Below, piece after piece: positions 17,653 through 27,494 of a stretch of DNA of 64,000 nucleotides. The first letter of the stretch is position 1. Each line of letters begins with the position of its first letter. Both the position numbers and the translations under genes were made by a program. The notes under the pieces are model-generated. The model was not told the DNA's origin. It searched no databases and was given only the letters and a program-made list of their open reading frames with translations. The DNA lies in the NCBI RefSeq assembly GCF_018687935.1, contig NZ_CP061308.1, positions 1,048,048 through 1,112,047 of the forward strand. The letters run 5' to 3'. The DNA comes from Polynucleobacter sp. JS-JIR-5-A7 (GTDB lineage: Bacteria > Pseudomonadota > Gammaproteobacteria > Burkholderiales > Burkholderiaceae).

Positions 17653-19011
17653 TCAAGTTTCGGCTATTAGATCATGCCCTTGGGAGCTAATGACAGTAGC
17701 GCGGATGATTTCTCCGGCTCGGTACCGCTTAGAAGGCTTACTGGGAGGCAAAACCCTGACTAAACCATCGATTTCAGGGGCATCACCAATGCTGCGGCCA
17801 ATTCCACCAGATTCGTCTACCCGATCAATCATGACTTGGATTCGCTTGCCGACTTTCTTGGTAAGCCGCTGAATAGAAATTTCTTCGGCTTTAGCCATAA
17901 ATCTGGCTTTGCGTTCATCACGAATAGCCTCGGGCACTGGGTTATCTAACTGATTGGCAGTTGCGCCATCCACAGGGGAATAAGCAAAACATCCAGCACG
18001 GTCAATTTGGGCTTCATCAAAAAAGTTGAGCAAGTGCTCAAATTCCTCTTCAGTCTCGCCAGGGAAGCCTGCAATAAAAGTACTGCGAATCACTAACTCA
18101 GGACAAGCTTGGCGCCAAGCCAGAATGCGCTCTATATTTTTTTCACCACTAGCAGGACGCTTCATACGCTTAAGGACATCTGGGTGGGCATGCTGTAAAG
18201 GAATATCGAGATAGGGCAAAACACCATAACCGTACTCTGAGAACTCCGCCATTAAAGGCAATATGTCATCCACATGAGGATATGGGTAAACGTAATGGAG
18301 CCTTACCCAGGCTTGATGTTCGCGTGCGATTTGATTTAGGGCATTCACCAGATCAAACATTCTGGTTTTGACTGGCTTGCCATCCCAAAAGCCAGTGCGA
18401 TATTGAATGTCAACACCGTAAGCACTAGTGTCTTGTGATACGACCAACAGTTCTTTAACGCCCGACTCAAAGAGACGCTTAGCCTCTTGCAACACTTCGC
18501 CAATGGGGCGAGAAACTAAGTCTCCGCGCATGCTAGGAATAATGCAGAACGTGCAGCGATGATTGCAGCCTTCAGAAATCTTGAGGTACGCATAATGCTT
18601 TGGCGTAAGCTTCACACCAATCGGCGGAACTAAATCAGTGAAGGGATCATGTGGTTTAGGCAGATGCAAGTGGATTGCCTGCATCACCTCAGCAGTCGCA
18701 TGTGGGCCGGTAACGGCGAGAACTTTCGGGTGAATGCTTTGGATCAGATCGCTACCATCTGCATTTTTTCTGGCACCTAAGCAACCAGTAACAATCACTT
18801 TGCCATTTTCTGCGAGCGCCTCACCGATGGCAGACAGACTCTCCTCCACAGCGGAGTCAATAAATCCACAAGTATTAACAACGACGAGATCAGCGCCAGA
18901 ATAATCTTTAGCAGTCTCATAACCCTCTGCACTCAGTTGCGTGAGGATCAGCTCAGAATCTACTAAAGCCTTGGGGCAACCCAAGGATACAAAACCAATT
19001 TTTCCAGCCAC
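17653..19011 (-). CDS. rimO: Ribosomal protein S12 methylthiotransferase RimO
   Basis: A 452-residue radical-SAM enzyme that adds a methylthio group to an Asp of ribosomal protein S12. The N-terminal UPF0004 domain has conserved Cys residues in SLGCPKALVDSE, NTCGFID and VTGCLGAR; the radical-SAM cluster is CNHRCTFCIIPSMRGD; a TRAM domain ends the protein. It appears to start with GTG at 19011. Positioned two bases after phaR, so it is cotranscribed with the PHA genes despite having no known link to them. Confidence 0.95.
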   Translation of the reverse strand: MAGKIGFVSLGCPKALVDSELILTQLSAEGYETAKDYSGADLVVVNTCGFIDSAVEESLSAIGEALAENGKVIVTGCLGARKNADGSDLIQSIHPKVLAVTGPHATAEVMQAIHLHLPKPHDPFTDLVPPIGVKLTPKHYAYLKISEGCNHRCTFCIIPSMRGDLVSRPIGEVLQEAKRLFESGVKELLVVSQDTSAYGVDIQYRTGFWDGKPVKTRMFDLVNALNQIAREHQAWVRLHYVYPYPHVDDILPLMAEFSEYGYGVLPYLDIPLQHAHPDVLKRMKRPASGEKNIERILAWRQACPELVIRSTFIAGFPGETEEEFEHLLNFFDEAQIDRAGCFAYSPVDGATANQLDNPVPEAIRDERKARFMAKAEEISIQRLTKKVGKRIQVMIDRVDESGGIGRSIGDAPEIDGLVRVLPPSKPSKRYRAGEIIRATVISSQGHDLIAET

Positions 19012-19013
19012 AA

Positions 19014-19574
19014 CTATTCTTTTTCGGTTTTATTAGGCTGTGGTGAAAATGGAAAGCTACTGAACATATTGTGAGAGCCTTGCATCTGCTCCTGCATCTT
19101 GACGAACAAGTCTTTACTCTGTTCCATGTAGTTCCCCATCAAACCCTGCATGAGGGGGTTCTGGAGGTTTAGCATTTGTGACCAGGCCTCAGGAGTACTG
19201 CTAGCACCCAAGCCTCTAGTTTGATCACCTAACTTGTTGTGAATATCTACAAAAGATTGCATGGTCTTTTCGAGATAATTGCCCATCAAACCTTGCATCG
19301 AGTTTCCATAGAAACGAATGATTTGGGAAAGCATTTGGGATGAGAATACGGGTGCGCCACCAGCCTCTTCTTCCAAAATAATTTGCAACAGAATATTGCG
19401 CGTCAGATCTTCATCTGTTTTGGCATCAACGACCTTAAAACTTTCACTAGTCATGACCAGGCCTTTGATGTCAGCTAAGGTGACATAAGTACTGGTCTGG
19501 GTGTCATAGAGACGACGATTGGGATACTTCTTAATCAGCCGATCTTCACCAACTCTTTTGGTACGGGTAGCCAT
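19014..19574 (-). CDS. phaR: Polyhydroxyalkanoate synthesis repressor PhaR
   Basis: A 186-residue regulator that binds both DNA and PHA granules, releasing phasin transcription when polymer accumulates. The N-terminal PHB/PHA accumulation regulator domain shows IKKYPNRRLYDTQTSTYVTL (about 14-33), followed by the ILLQIILEEE segment typical of the family. The C-terminal part is rich in Met, Gln and Asn and resembles phasins, suiting granule contact (repeated GLMGNYxE motifs). Downstream of phaB by 108 bases. Confidence 0.93.
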   Translation of the reverse strand: MATRTKRVGEDRLIKKYPNRRLYDTQTSTYVTLADIKGLVMTSESFKVVDAKTDEDLTRNILLQIILEEEAGGAPVFSSQMLSQIIRFYGNSMQGLMGNYLEKTMQSFVDIHNKLGDQTRGLGASSTPEAWSQMLNLQNPLMQGLMGNYMEQSKDLFVKMQEQMQGSHNMFSSFPFSPQPNKTEKE

Positions 19575-19682
19575 TTTTTTCCTTACGGTTTACTGCAACG
19601 CAACATCGGCATAGTTTATCCCTAGTTTAAGCAAAAGGAAAATAAGCCATGTTGCGCTACAACAAAATACTTTTTACCTACA

Positions 19683-20423
19683 TTAACCAGTGTGAATACC
19701 GCCATTGAGGGAGAAGTCTGCCCCAGTCGCATAGCCACCATCTTCAGATGCAATCCAGCAGCATATAGAAGCAATCTCATCCGGGGTTCCTAAGCGCTTT
19801 ACAGGAATCCCAGCAACAATCTTCTCCAAGACATCCTCGCGAATAGCCTTAACCATATCGGTGCCGATATAACCGGGCGAAACCGTATTCACAGTAACGC
19901 CTTTGGTAGCTACTTCTTGTGCCAAAGCCATAGTGAAGCCATGCAGACCTGCTTTTGCAGTGGAATAGTTGCATTGACCAAACTGACCTTTTTGGCCATT
20001 CACAGAGGAAATATTAATAATTCTTCCCCAGTTGTTATCCACCATACCGTCAATCACTTGCTTGGTGACATTAAACAAGGAATTCAGATTGGTATCAATC
20101 ACCGCTTTCCAAGCATCAGGAGTCATCTTGCGGAAAACGCTATCGCGTGTGATACCTGCGTTATTAACTAAAACATCAACCCGACCAACCTCTGCTTTGA
20201 CCTTTTCAAAGGCGGCAACCGTGCTATCCCAGTCCGATACGTTACCCTCTGAGGCAATGAAGTCATAGCCTAAGGCTTTTTGCTCACCAATCCAACGGTC
20301 CTTACGTGGTGAATTTGGGCCACAGCCTGCAATCACCTTAAATCCATCTTTTGCCAAACGTTGGCAAATAGCGGTACCAATGCCACCCATACCACCAGTT
20401 ACGTATGCGACTTTTTGAGACAT
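19683..20423 (-). CDS. phaB: Acetoacetyl-CoA reductase PhaB
   Basis: A 246-residue short-chain dehydrogenase, the exact length of C. necator PhaB, reducing acetoacetyl-CoA to (R)-3-hydroxybutyryl-CoA with NADPH. The dinucleotide site is TGGMGGIGTAI and the catalytic motif is YSTAKAG with the Ser in ISSVNGQKGQFGQ. The ATG at 20423 (MSQKVAYVTGG) is preferred to a GTG one codon upstream. Lies 49 bases after phaC. Confidence 0.94.
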   Translation of the reverse strand: MSQKVAYVTGGMGGIGTAICQRLAKDGFKVIAGCGPNSPRKDRWIGEQKALGYDFIASEGNVSDWDSTVAAFEKVKAEVGRVDVLVNNAGITRDSVFRKMTPDAWKAVIDTNLNSLFNVTKQVIDGMVDNNWGRIINISSVNGQKGQFGQCNYSTAKAGLHGFTMALAQEVATKGVTVNTVSPGYIGTDMVKAIREDVLEKIVAGIPVKRLGTPDEIASICCWIASEDGGYATGADFSLNGGIHTG

Positions 20424-20472
20424 CACTTTCCCCTTAAAAAAACCTTCGTTAATGATTTATCTTGCAATCGGA

Positions 20473-22095
20473 CTATGCTGCTTTTTCTTTCACATAAATG
20501 CCCGGAGCAGCTTCCATCTTTTGATATTTCGTATTACCAAATGTTTTGCTAGCCGGCTTTTGTTCGCCACCAAATGGTTCAAGCCATTTAGTGTAGTTGG
20601 GCCACCAACTTCCAGGAATCTGCTTAGCGCCTTCAACCCACTTTTCTGCCGTAGATGCAATCTTGTTATTTTCAAAGTAGTAGCGCTTATTTTTAGCGGG
20701 CGGATTAATGACGCCAGCAATGTGCCCAGAGGCACCTAACACAAAACGATTTTTTCCCTTCAAAATATGGGTAGACTGATAAGCAGATTGCCAAGGAACA
20801 ATGTGATCTTCTTGTGAGGCATAGACATATGCAGGACATTTGATCTTGCCCAAATCAACCTTCTCACCGCAAATCTTCACCTTGCCAGGTTTAATCAGAT
20901 CATTTTGCAAGTAGGTATGACGCAAATACCAACAATACATATTGCCCGGTAAGTTCGTGGAATCACCGTTCCAGTACAACAAATCAAATGGTGGCGGAGA
21001 ATTTCCCTTCAGGTAATTCTCGACAACATAATTCCAGACTAAATCGTTTGGACGCAAGAATGAGAAGGTATTGCCTAGATCAAGACCGGACATCATGCCG
21101 TATTTGCCACCCTTACCGCCAATGGTATTCTCGCGCATCTCGACCATGCCTTCATCAATGAAGACATCCAAGATGCCAGTGTTCGTAAAGTCAAGCAAAG
21201 TCGTAAATAGCGTCAAGCTAGCCGCTGGATGTTCATCACGCGCAGCTAAGACGGCAAGCGCTGAAGTTGTTAAGGTTCCACCAACGCAAAAGCCTAGGAT
21301 ATTGATCTGCTTTGATTCACTAATATTTTGAGCGACTTCAATCGCCTTAATAACGCCTTTACCCACATAGTCATTCCAACTCACCTCTGCCATCGAGGCA
21401 TCTGGATTCTTCCAAGAAACTAGAAAGACAGTATGCCCTTGCGAAACCATATGACGGACTACCGAGTTATCAGGTTGCAAATCCAGAATGTAGTACTTAT
21501 TAATACAAGGGGGCACCATTAAGTATGGGCGCTCGAAAACCGTTTCCGTTAATGGCGTGTATTGAATCAGCTCAAATAACTCATTACGAAACACCACATG
21601 ACCTTCTGTAGTAGCAATATTTTTTCCAACCTCAAAAGCACTTTCATCGGTGATCGAGACTTTGCCCTTTTTCATATCCCCAAGGAGATTCACAATTCCT
21701 TTTTGAATGGATTGACCTTGAGTGCTAATAATATTTTCCAAAACCTCTGGATTAGTGGCAATGAAATTCGATGGTGAGAGTGCGTCAATCATTTGTTCGG
21801 TCGTGAACAAAATTTTCTGACGAGTCTTTTCATCCGTCTCTACTGCTTGCGCCAAAGATATTAAATGTTTGGAGTTCAATAAATAAGTGGCAGCAATCAC
21901 TTTGCTCCATGAGGAATGCCAAGCCTTGCCAGCAAAGCGACGGTCTTTGACTTCTATCGCCTCAGGATTGGTAGCAATATGCGCAAGCTCTGCAAAATAT
22001 TCTTTTTGAATTTCAGTTAAACGCTCTTGTGGAATCAGCGCCATATGGTGCGGCGCCAAAGAAGGCGTTGCACCCGGATTCATACCTGCAAACAT
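20473..22095 (-). CDS. phaC: Class I polyhydroxyalkanoate synthase PhaC
   Basis: A 540-residue polymerase that joins (R)-3-hydroxyacyl-CoA units into PHA on granule surfaces. The lipase-like box is GFCVGG, whose Cys carries the growing chain; the His is in GASGHIAG and the catalytic Asp in the SQEDHIVPW region. It resembles the short-chain class I enzyme of Cupriavidus (589 residues) but has a shorter N-terminal region. It opens the phaC-phaB-phaR group. Surrounding starts: ATG 22095 with AAAGAG upstream. Confidence 0.95.
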   Translation of the reverse strand: MFAGMNPGATPSLAPHHMALIPQERLTEIQKEYFAELAHIATNPEAIEVKDRRFAGKAWHSSWSKVIAATYLLNSKHLISLAQAVETDEKTRQKILFTTEQMIDALSPSNFIATNPEVLENIISTQGQSIQKGIVNLLGDMKKGKVSITDESAFEVGKNIATTEGHVVFRNELFELIQYTPLTETVFERPYLMVPPCINKYYILDLQPDNSVVRHMVSQGHTVFLVSWKNPDASMAEVSWNDYVGKGVIKAIEVAQNISESKQINILGFCVGGTLTTSALAVLAARDEHPAASLTLFTTLLDFTNTGILDVFIDEGMVEMRENTIGGKGGKYGMMSGLDLGNTFSFLRPNDLVWNYVVENYLKGNSPPPFDLLYWNGDSTNLPGNMYCWYLRHTYLQNDLIKPGKVKICGEKVDLGKIKCPAYVYASQEDHIVPWQSAYQSTHILKGKNRFVLGASGHIAGVINPPAKNKRYYFENNKIASTAEKWVEGAKQIPGSWWPNYTKWLEPFGGEQKPASKTFGNTKYQKMEAAPGIYVKEKAA

Positions 22096-22217
22096 AGTGA
22101 TCTCTTTAAATTAGTAAAGCCATTCTCCATCCATAAGGCATATAGAGTTATACGCAATAACCCTAGCTAAATTCTGAATCTAGTAGTAACCCTCACATGG
22201 GGGAAAACATAGAGGGG

Positions 22218-22982
22218 TTACTTAGCGTCAGATATCCAGATGAGACTTGCAAACCTACCAGTTTCTCCATCACGGCGATAGGAGAAAAATTGATCTGCCT
22301 GCGTGACTGTGCAATATTGACCACCAAAAATCTGATCAACGCCTACGGACTCAAGTCTGCTACGTGCCAATAAGTAAATGTCAGCTAAATACTTTCCTGG
22401 TTTTTCAGCAATTGGTGAAAAAGCGGATTGGGGATATGAAATCCCAAAATCCTGAAATGCATTAAGCACGTCTTGCCCTACTTCAAAAGCCTGAGGCCCA
22501 ATCGCGGGTCCAAGCCAAGCGATGATGTTTTTATCTGCATCCTGACTGATAAGCTTTGTCATTTCAGTGACCGTATTTTCCAAAACGCCTGCACATAAGC
22601 CTCTCCAGCCAGCATGGGCTGCACCAATCACCGTACCGCTCTGATTTGTGAATAACACAGGCAAACAATCGGCGGTCATGATGGCCAAGACTTCATTGGG
22701 GATGTTAGTCACGACTGCATCAGCTTCTAGCAATCGTGTGCTAGGTGTGCTTACTTTGACACCATGGATTTGCTTTAACCAAATAGGGTCAGCTGGCAGA
22801 TAAGTTCTCAAAAGCGCCCGATTGGCTAATACGTTCTCAGGCAAATCACCCACATGATCCCCAAGATTGAACGAATCAAAAGGCGCTAGACTAACTCCAC
22901 CAGTTCTTTTAGTGACTAGAGTCTGGATTGATAAGGGCGCATCCCACTCTGGTTTTAAGAATCCATTAGTCAGACTAGTCAT
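22218..22982 (-). CDS. pgeF: Peptidoglycan editing factor PgeF (YfiH/laccase-domain protein)
   Basis: A 254-residue protein of the YfiH family, which removes wrongly incorporated amino acids from UDP-MurNAc precursors and was earlier called polyphenol oxidase. The conserved metal-type ligands are in KQIHGVKV, MTADCLPVLF and GAAHAGWRGL. It overlaps the end of rluD by eight bases, a pairing seen in many Gram-negative genomes. Confidence 0.93.
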   Translation of the reverse strand: MTSLTNGFLKPEWDAPLSIQTLVTKRTGGVSLAPFDSFNLGDHVGDLPENVLANRALLRTYLPADPIWLKQIHGVKVSTPSTRLLEADAVVTNIPNEVLAIMTADCLPVLFTNQSGTVIGAAHAGWRGLCAGVLENTVTEMTKLISQDADKNIIAWLGPAIGPQAFEVGQDVLNAFQDFGISYPQSAFSPIAEKPGKYLADIYLLARSRLESVGVDQIFGGQYCTVTQADQFFSYRRDGETGRFASLIWISDAK

Positions 22983-24018
22983 GAGTGCGTTCGTTATGAA
23001 TAGAAGCTAATACAGTTGCCTCTTGAGGAAGATCCGCTTCCGACATGCCAACCTGGGGCAACAACTGCATTAAATCCAGTGGTGGCAAACGAAACCAGCT
23101 AACCAGCTCTTGCGTTACAGGGTGCTGCAGACTCAGCGCAAAGGCATGTAATGCTTGACGCTCAAATGACAGACTTTTTGCTACGCCCGGAGTTTTCTTG
23201 CGATAGACCGGGTCCCCAAGCAATGGAAATCCGAGTGATTCGAGATGCACCCGAATCTGATGAGTACGCCCCGTCTCTAAACGACATTCCAATAAAGCAA
23301 GGGGTGATTCTAAAAATGTTGATTTCGCTAAGCGTCTAAATAATGTTGCTGCTGGTTTACCTTGTGGACTGCCTGCCGCCATCTTTAAACGATCACGTTG
23401 ATCTCGACCAACCGATGCCAACACCTTGCCTTGACTAGGAGCCCCTCCCCAAACCCAGGCTAAATATCTTCGGCCTACGGTTCTATCTTGCAGTTGTCTG
23501 ACGAGAGAGGTTTGAGCTTGAGCGGTTCTCGCAACCACCATCAAGCCAGAGGTATCTTTATCTAGTCGATGCACAATACCTGCCCGCGGTAAAGATTTGA
23601 GTTCTGGGTATTTAAATAGCAGCCCATTTAACAAAGTTCCCGACCAATTACCCGCTGCGGGATGCACTACTAGACCTGGGGGTTTATTGATCACAATGAT
23701 GGCATCGTCCTCGTAAACCACTTCCAAAGGGATGTTTTCTGGACTAAAGGCAAATTGCTCCGGCATTTCTTGCGGAAATACCTTAATGCTCTCGCCACCT
23801 CTCAGTAAATAACGGGCTTTGGTGACCTTGCCGTCAACCATCACAGCACCCGTTTCTACCCAGGTCTTTAGCCGATTCCGTGAATAATCTGGCAAAGAGC
23901 CCGCTAGTACCTTGTCGAGGCGTTCACCAGCCATCTCCGGGGGAATTTCCAGGGAGATGAAATCCTCTTCATCGATATAATCAACAGGATTCGAATCAGG
24001 AGTTTGCGGCAATGCCAC
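22975..24018 (-). CDS. rluD: 23S rRNA pseudouridine synthase RluD
   Basis: A 347-residue synthase that makes pseudouridines in helix 69 of 23S rRNA, needed for ribosome maturation. An S4 RNA-binding domain is at about 28-90 (ERLDKVLAGSLPDYSRNRLK), and the catalytic Asp is in HRLDKDTSGLMV. The likely start is a GTG at 24018; an internal ATG at residue 29 would break the S4 domain. Its 5' end overlaps the possible start of the divergent bamD. Confidence 0.93.
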   Translation of the reverse strand: MALPQTPDSNPVDYIDEEDFISLEIPPEMAGERLDKVLAGSLPDYSRNRLKTWVETGAVMVDGKVTKARYLLRGGESIKVFPQEMPEQFAFSPENIPLEVVYEDDAIIVINKPPGLVVHPAAGNWSGTLLNGLLFKYPELKSLPRAGIVHRLDKDTSGLMVVARTAQAQTSLVRQLQDRTVGRRYLAWVWGGAPSQGKVLASVGRDQRDRLKMAAGSPQGKPAATLFRRLAKSTFLESPLALLECRLETGRTHQIRVHLESLGFPLLGDPVYRKKTPGVAKSLSFERQALHAFALSLQHPVTQELVSWFRLPPLDLMQLLPQVGMSEADLPQEATVLASIHNERTHD

Positions 24019-24926
24019 GCTTAAAGAGCCTTTCAGTTATGTCCGACGTAATATCAGACCCCAGTTTAAGGCTTGCTGGGTCACCTGCCCCTCAAAAAAT
24101 CATTCCCCGTTCAAGCATGGGTTTACTCACCCTGCTTTTGACTTGCATGTGTGCTTTATTGGTTTTAAGTGGCTGTGCTGGTAGTGATGGGCAAAAGGAT
24201 GACACTGATATTTGGTCAGAATCTAAACTCTACTCAGAAGCAACCGATAAATTAAATGATGGTGACTTTGCGAAGTGCGGCAAATATTTTGACAAATTAG
24301 AGGCCCGTTTTCCTTTTGGACCGTATTCACAGCAAGCCCAAATTAATGCCGCCTATTGTTATTGGAAAGCGCAAGAGCAAACTCAAGCACTGGTAGCGAT
24401 CGATCGTTTCATCAAATTACATCAAGGTAGCCCTACCTTGGACTACGCCTACTATCTCAAAGGTCTCATTACCTTTAACGATGATTTAGGATGGCTTGGT
24501 AAATTTACAGGGCAAGATTTAAGTGAACGCGATCCGAAGGCTGCTAAAGAAGCATTTGAATCCTTCAAAACAGTTGTTGAGCGCTTCCCCAATAGCAAAT
24601 ATGCGCCAGACTCATTGGATCGCATGCGCTATATCGTGAACTCACTGGCTGAGGCAGACGTGATCGTTGCCCGTTTCTACTATCAACGGGGCGCCTATCT
24701 GGCTTCTGCAAACCGCGCGCAACTGGTGATCCGTGATTACGACCGTGCTCCAGCCGTAGAAGAGGCTCTGTATCTCTTGACGAAGTCCTACGAAAAATTG
24801 GGTATGACTCAATTAAGTAATGACACTGCGCGTGTTTTTAAACTGAACTTCCCAGACAGTCAAATGCTAGAAACTGGACAACGTGTTCAAAAAGAACGCA
24901 AATGGTGGCAGATCTGGAATAAGTAA
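24012..24926 (+). CDS. bamD: Outer membrane assembly lipoprotein BamD (ComL)
   Basis: An essential partner of BamA in folding outer membrane proteins. A hydrophobic stretch ends in the lipobox LVLSGCAG, giving a lipidated Cys; the mature part has tandem TPR-like repeats from about residue 70 to 290. The start is unsettled: the ATG at 24012 has a good AGGAG site but leaves a long n-region before the hydrophobic core, while ATGs at 24039 and 24117 give shorter signal peptides. It is divergent from rluD and ends at an intrinsic terminator shared with alr. Confidence 0.93.
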   Translation: MPRLKSLSVMSDVISDPSLRLAGSPAPQKIIPRSSMGLLTLLLTCMCALLVLSGCAGSDGQKDDTDIWSESKLYSEATDKLNDGDFAKCGKYFDKLEARFPFGPYSQQAQINAAYCYWKAQEQTQALVAIDRFIKLHQGSPTLDYAYYLKGLITFNDDLGWLGKFTGQDLSERDPKAAKEAFESFKTVVERFPNSKYAPDSLDRMRYIVNSLAEADVIVARFYYQRGAYLASANRAQLVIRDYDRAPAVEEALYLLTKSYEKLGMTQLSNDTARVFKLNFPDSQMLETGQRVQKERKWWQIWNK

Positions 24927-24952
24927 TCTAGCGTTTGCAATAACGTTATAAA

Positions 24953-24978
24953 GGATCCTCTTCAATAGAGGATTTTTT
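24953..24978 (+). terminator. Intrinsic terminator after bamD
   Basis: A stem ATCCTCT/AGAGGAT with loop TCAAT is followed by a run of six T on the plus strand, 27 bases after the bamD stop. The convergent alr ends just beyond it. Confidence 0.88.
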
Positions 24979-24987
24979 ATTGAAAGT

Positions 24988-26112
24988 CTATTTAATCGCG
25001 ACTGGCACTCTTGGCGCTACCGCACAAAGCAGCTCGTAGCCAATAGTGTCACTCATGCGTGCCACCTCATCTACTGGAACCTGGTCACCCCAGAGCTCTA
25101 CGACACTGCCGATCTTGGCGTTTGGTGCATTTCGTAAATCTACACTCAACATATCCATAGATACCCGCCCAACGATCGGACAAATAATGCCGCCACCTGC
25201 TTTACTATCATCACCGACCCAAACCGGTGTGCCATCCTTTGCCTGACGTGGATAACCATCCGCATAACCGCAAGCCACTATGCCAATCCGCATGTTCTCA
25301 GAAGCTTCATAACGACCGCCATATCCTATGCGATCACCTGCTTGAAGATCTTGAATATCAATAATCTCACTCTGCAGCTGCATCACCGCTTTGAGATGAG
25401 CATGCTCAATGTCCGAATATAGGCCTGTAGGAGATGCGCCATAGAGCATGATGCCAGGACGCACCCAGTCGCCGAGAGCATTGCGATGCCATAGAATTGC
25501 TGCGGAGTTTGCTAAAGAGGTAGGTGCCTCAAGGCCTTCAATAGTTTGATTGAATAGCTCTAACTGACTATCGACTGTAGGCTGACGATCAATTTGATCT
25601 GCATTAGCAAAATGCGTCATGTGATGCATGCGGTAAGCTGCGGCATGAAGACGATGAAAGGCCGTTCTATAGGCGGCTGGTTTTAAACCCAGACGATTCA
25701 TGCCCGTGTTCATTTTCAGAAAAACACTAATGGGCTTGTGGACTTTATCTGCATAACGTTCGAGCCACTCGATTTGCGCTTCACAGTGGACCACCAAATC
25801 ACAATGCAATTCCTGGCTTAGGCCCATTTCACTCTCATGAAATAAGCCTTCTAACAGCAAAATTCGCCCTTGCCAGCCATTTTCTCTTAACCAAACCGCA
25901 TCCTGTATATCTAATAATGCAAACCCGTCAGTTGATTCAAGGCCCTTGAGCGCCGCCTCAAAACAATGCCCATATGCCCTAGCCTTAATAACGGACCAAA
26001 TTTTTGACTCCGGGGCAAGCTCCCGAACACGGTTTAAGTTATGCTGAAAGGCATGTGAATGAATAGATGCCAAAATTGGTCTATTGATTAAGCTATTAAC
26101 CGAAGCGCTCAT
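24988..26112 (-). CDS. alr: Alanine racemase
   Basis: A 374-residue PLP enzyme making D-alanine for peptidoglycan. The PLP-binding Lys is in VIKARAYGHCFE, where most relatives have KANAYGHG, and the catalytic Tyr region is DRIGYGGRYEA. The start is the ATG at 26112, because the AAAGGAGGGG just upstream is an excellent ribosome site; an ATG six codons earlier lies in front of that site. Divergent from lplT with 50 bases between starts. Confidence 0.92.
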   Translation of the reverse strand: MSASVNSLINRPILASIHSHAFQHNLNRVRELAPESKIWSVIKARAYGHCFEAALKGLESTDGFALLDIQDAVWLRENGWQGRILLLEGLFHESEMGLSQELHCDLVVHCEAQIEWLERYADKVHKPISVFLKMNTGMNRLGLKPAAYRTAFHRLHAAAYRMHHMTHFANADQIDRQPTVDSQLELFNQTIEGLEAPTSLANSAAILWHRNALGDWVRPGIMLYGASPTGLYSDIEHAHLKAVMQLQSEIIDIQDLQAGDRIGYGGRYEASENMRIGIVACGYADGYPRQAKDGTPVWVGDDSKAGGGIICPIVGRVSMDMLSVDLRNAPNAKIGSVVELWGDQVPVDEVARMSDTIGYELLCAVAPRVPVAIK

Positions 26113-26162
26113 ATCCACCCCTCCTTTCATGTTTTAATTGTATTAATGACTAGATTGTACGA

Positions 26163-27482
26163 ATGAACCGTAGTTTTTACATCATTATGGCGGCGCAATT
26201 TTTTTCGTCGCTTGCTGATAACGCATTGCTGATTGCAGCAATTGCCCTCTTGGCCCAGCTTAGCGCTCCGGCCTGGATGACTCCTTTGCTTAAATTGTTC
26301 TTCGTTTTATCGTATGTTGTGCTGGCTGCCTTTGTTGGTGCGTTTGCTGATTCTCGCCCCAAAGGTAATGTCATGTTCATTACTAACACGATTAAATTCG
26401 TTGGTTGTGTGGCAATGCTCTTTGGTGGGCACCCTTTATTGTCTTACGCTATTGTTGGTCTCGGTGCTGCAGCCTACTCTCCTGCAAAGTATGGCATCTT
26501 GACGGAATTGCTTCCTCCTGAAAAGTTGGTTGCCGCCAATGGTTGGATTGAGGGATTGACAGTAGGCTCTATCATTTTGGGTACGGTATTAGGGGGTGTT
26601 TTAATTAGTAGCACCGTCTCGCAAAGCCTGCTTTCCTTGGATATGCCGAGCATTGATACCGGCATAGATACACCCGCAGAATCAGCAATCCTCATCATCA
26701 TGATGATTTATGTCATCGCCGCATTAATCAATCTGAAGATTCCAGATACCGGCGCACGCTATGTGGCCCAGAAAACCAATCCCATAGAATTAATTAAAGA
26801 TTTCTCCGTCTGCTTTAAGACGCTTTGGGATGATCGCCTGGGTCAAATCTCTTTGGCGGTGACTACCTTGTTCTGGGGTGCTGGCGCCACCTTGCAGTTC
26901 ATTGTGATTAAGTGGGCACAGGTAGCGCTGCATATGAATCTCTCACAAGGCGCTATTTTGCAAGCCATTTCCGCGGTTGGCGTTGCTGGCGGAGCGGTCT
27001 GGGCGGCTTGGCGCGTACCTTTGCGCAATTCACTCAATGTACTTCCCTATGGAATCGCCATGGGGCTGGTTGTTTGCGTATTAGCGATTTACAACTCCGA
27101 TATGTTGCCAAATACGCCATTGCTGACAATAGGCAAAATGCAAGTTACCTTAAATCTATTGCCGGCTTATTTCTTACTCATTTTGGTGGGCTGGTTAGCG
27201 GGATATTTTGTGGTGCCCATGAATGCGCTATTGCAACATCGTGGTCATGTACTGATGTCAGCTGGACATTCCATCGCAGTGCAAAACTTCAATGAAAATA
27301 TTTCGGTATTGGGAATGCTGGCGATGTACTCATTATTAATCTGGCTTGATCTACCGGTTCAATACGTCATCATTGGATTTGGCTTAGTGGTGAGTCTCAT
27401 CATGTGGCTAGTGATTCGGCGTCATGCCCGCAACCAAGCTGAATATGACTCTATGCACCTTATCGGTGAACACAAGCACTAA
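26163..27482 (+). CDS. lplT: Lysophospholipid transporter LplT (MFS)
   Basis: A 439-residue inner membrane protein with about 12 hydrophobic segments. The N terminus MNRSFYIIMAAQFFSSLADN and the AAYSPAKYGILTELLPPEKL block are typical of LplT, which flips lyso-phosphatidylethanolamine inward for reacylation by Aas. No aas gene is adjacent. It is divergent from alr and converges with the glycosylase/psi-like gene. Confidence 0.9.
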   Translation: MNRSFYIIMAAQFFSSLADNALLIAAIALLAQLSAPAWMTPLLKLFFVLSYVVLAAFVGAFADSRPKGNVMFITNTIKFVGCVAMLFGGHPLLSYAIVGLGAAAYSPAKYGILTELLPPEKLVAANGWIEGLTVGSIILGTVLGGVLISSTVSQSLLSLDMPSIDTGIDTPAESAILIIMMIYVIAALINLKIPDTGARYVAQKTNPIELIKDFSVCFKTLWDDRLGQISLAVTTLFWGAGATLQFIVIKWAQVALHMNLSQGAILQAISAVGVAGGAVWAAWRVPLRNSLNVLPYGIAMGLVVCVLAIYNSDMLPNTPLLTIGKMQVTLNLLPAYFLLILVGWLAGYFVVPMNALLQHRGHVLMSAGHSIAVQNFNENISVLGMLAMYSLLIWLDLPVQYVIIGFGLVVSLIMWLVIRRHARNQAEYDSMHLIGEHKH

Positions 27483-27494
27483 GACAGCACTAGA

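Noticed and set aside
22186..22221. Terminator after pgeF
   Set aside because: GTAACCCTC and GAGGGGTTAC can pair with a bulge, but the loop is long, the stem includes the stop codon and no T tract follows.
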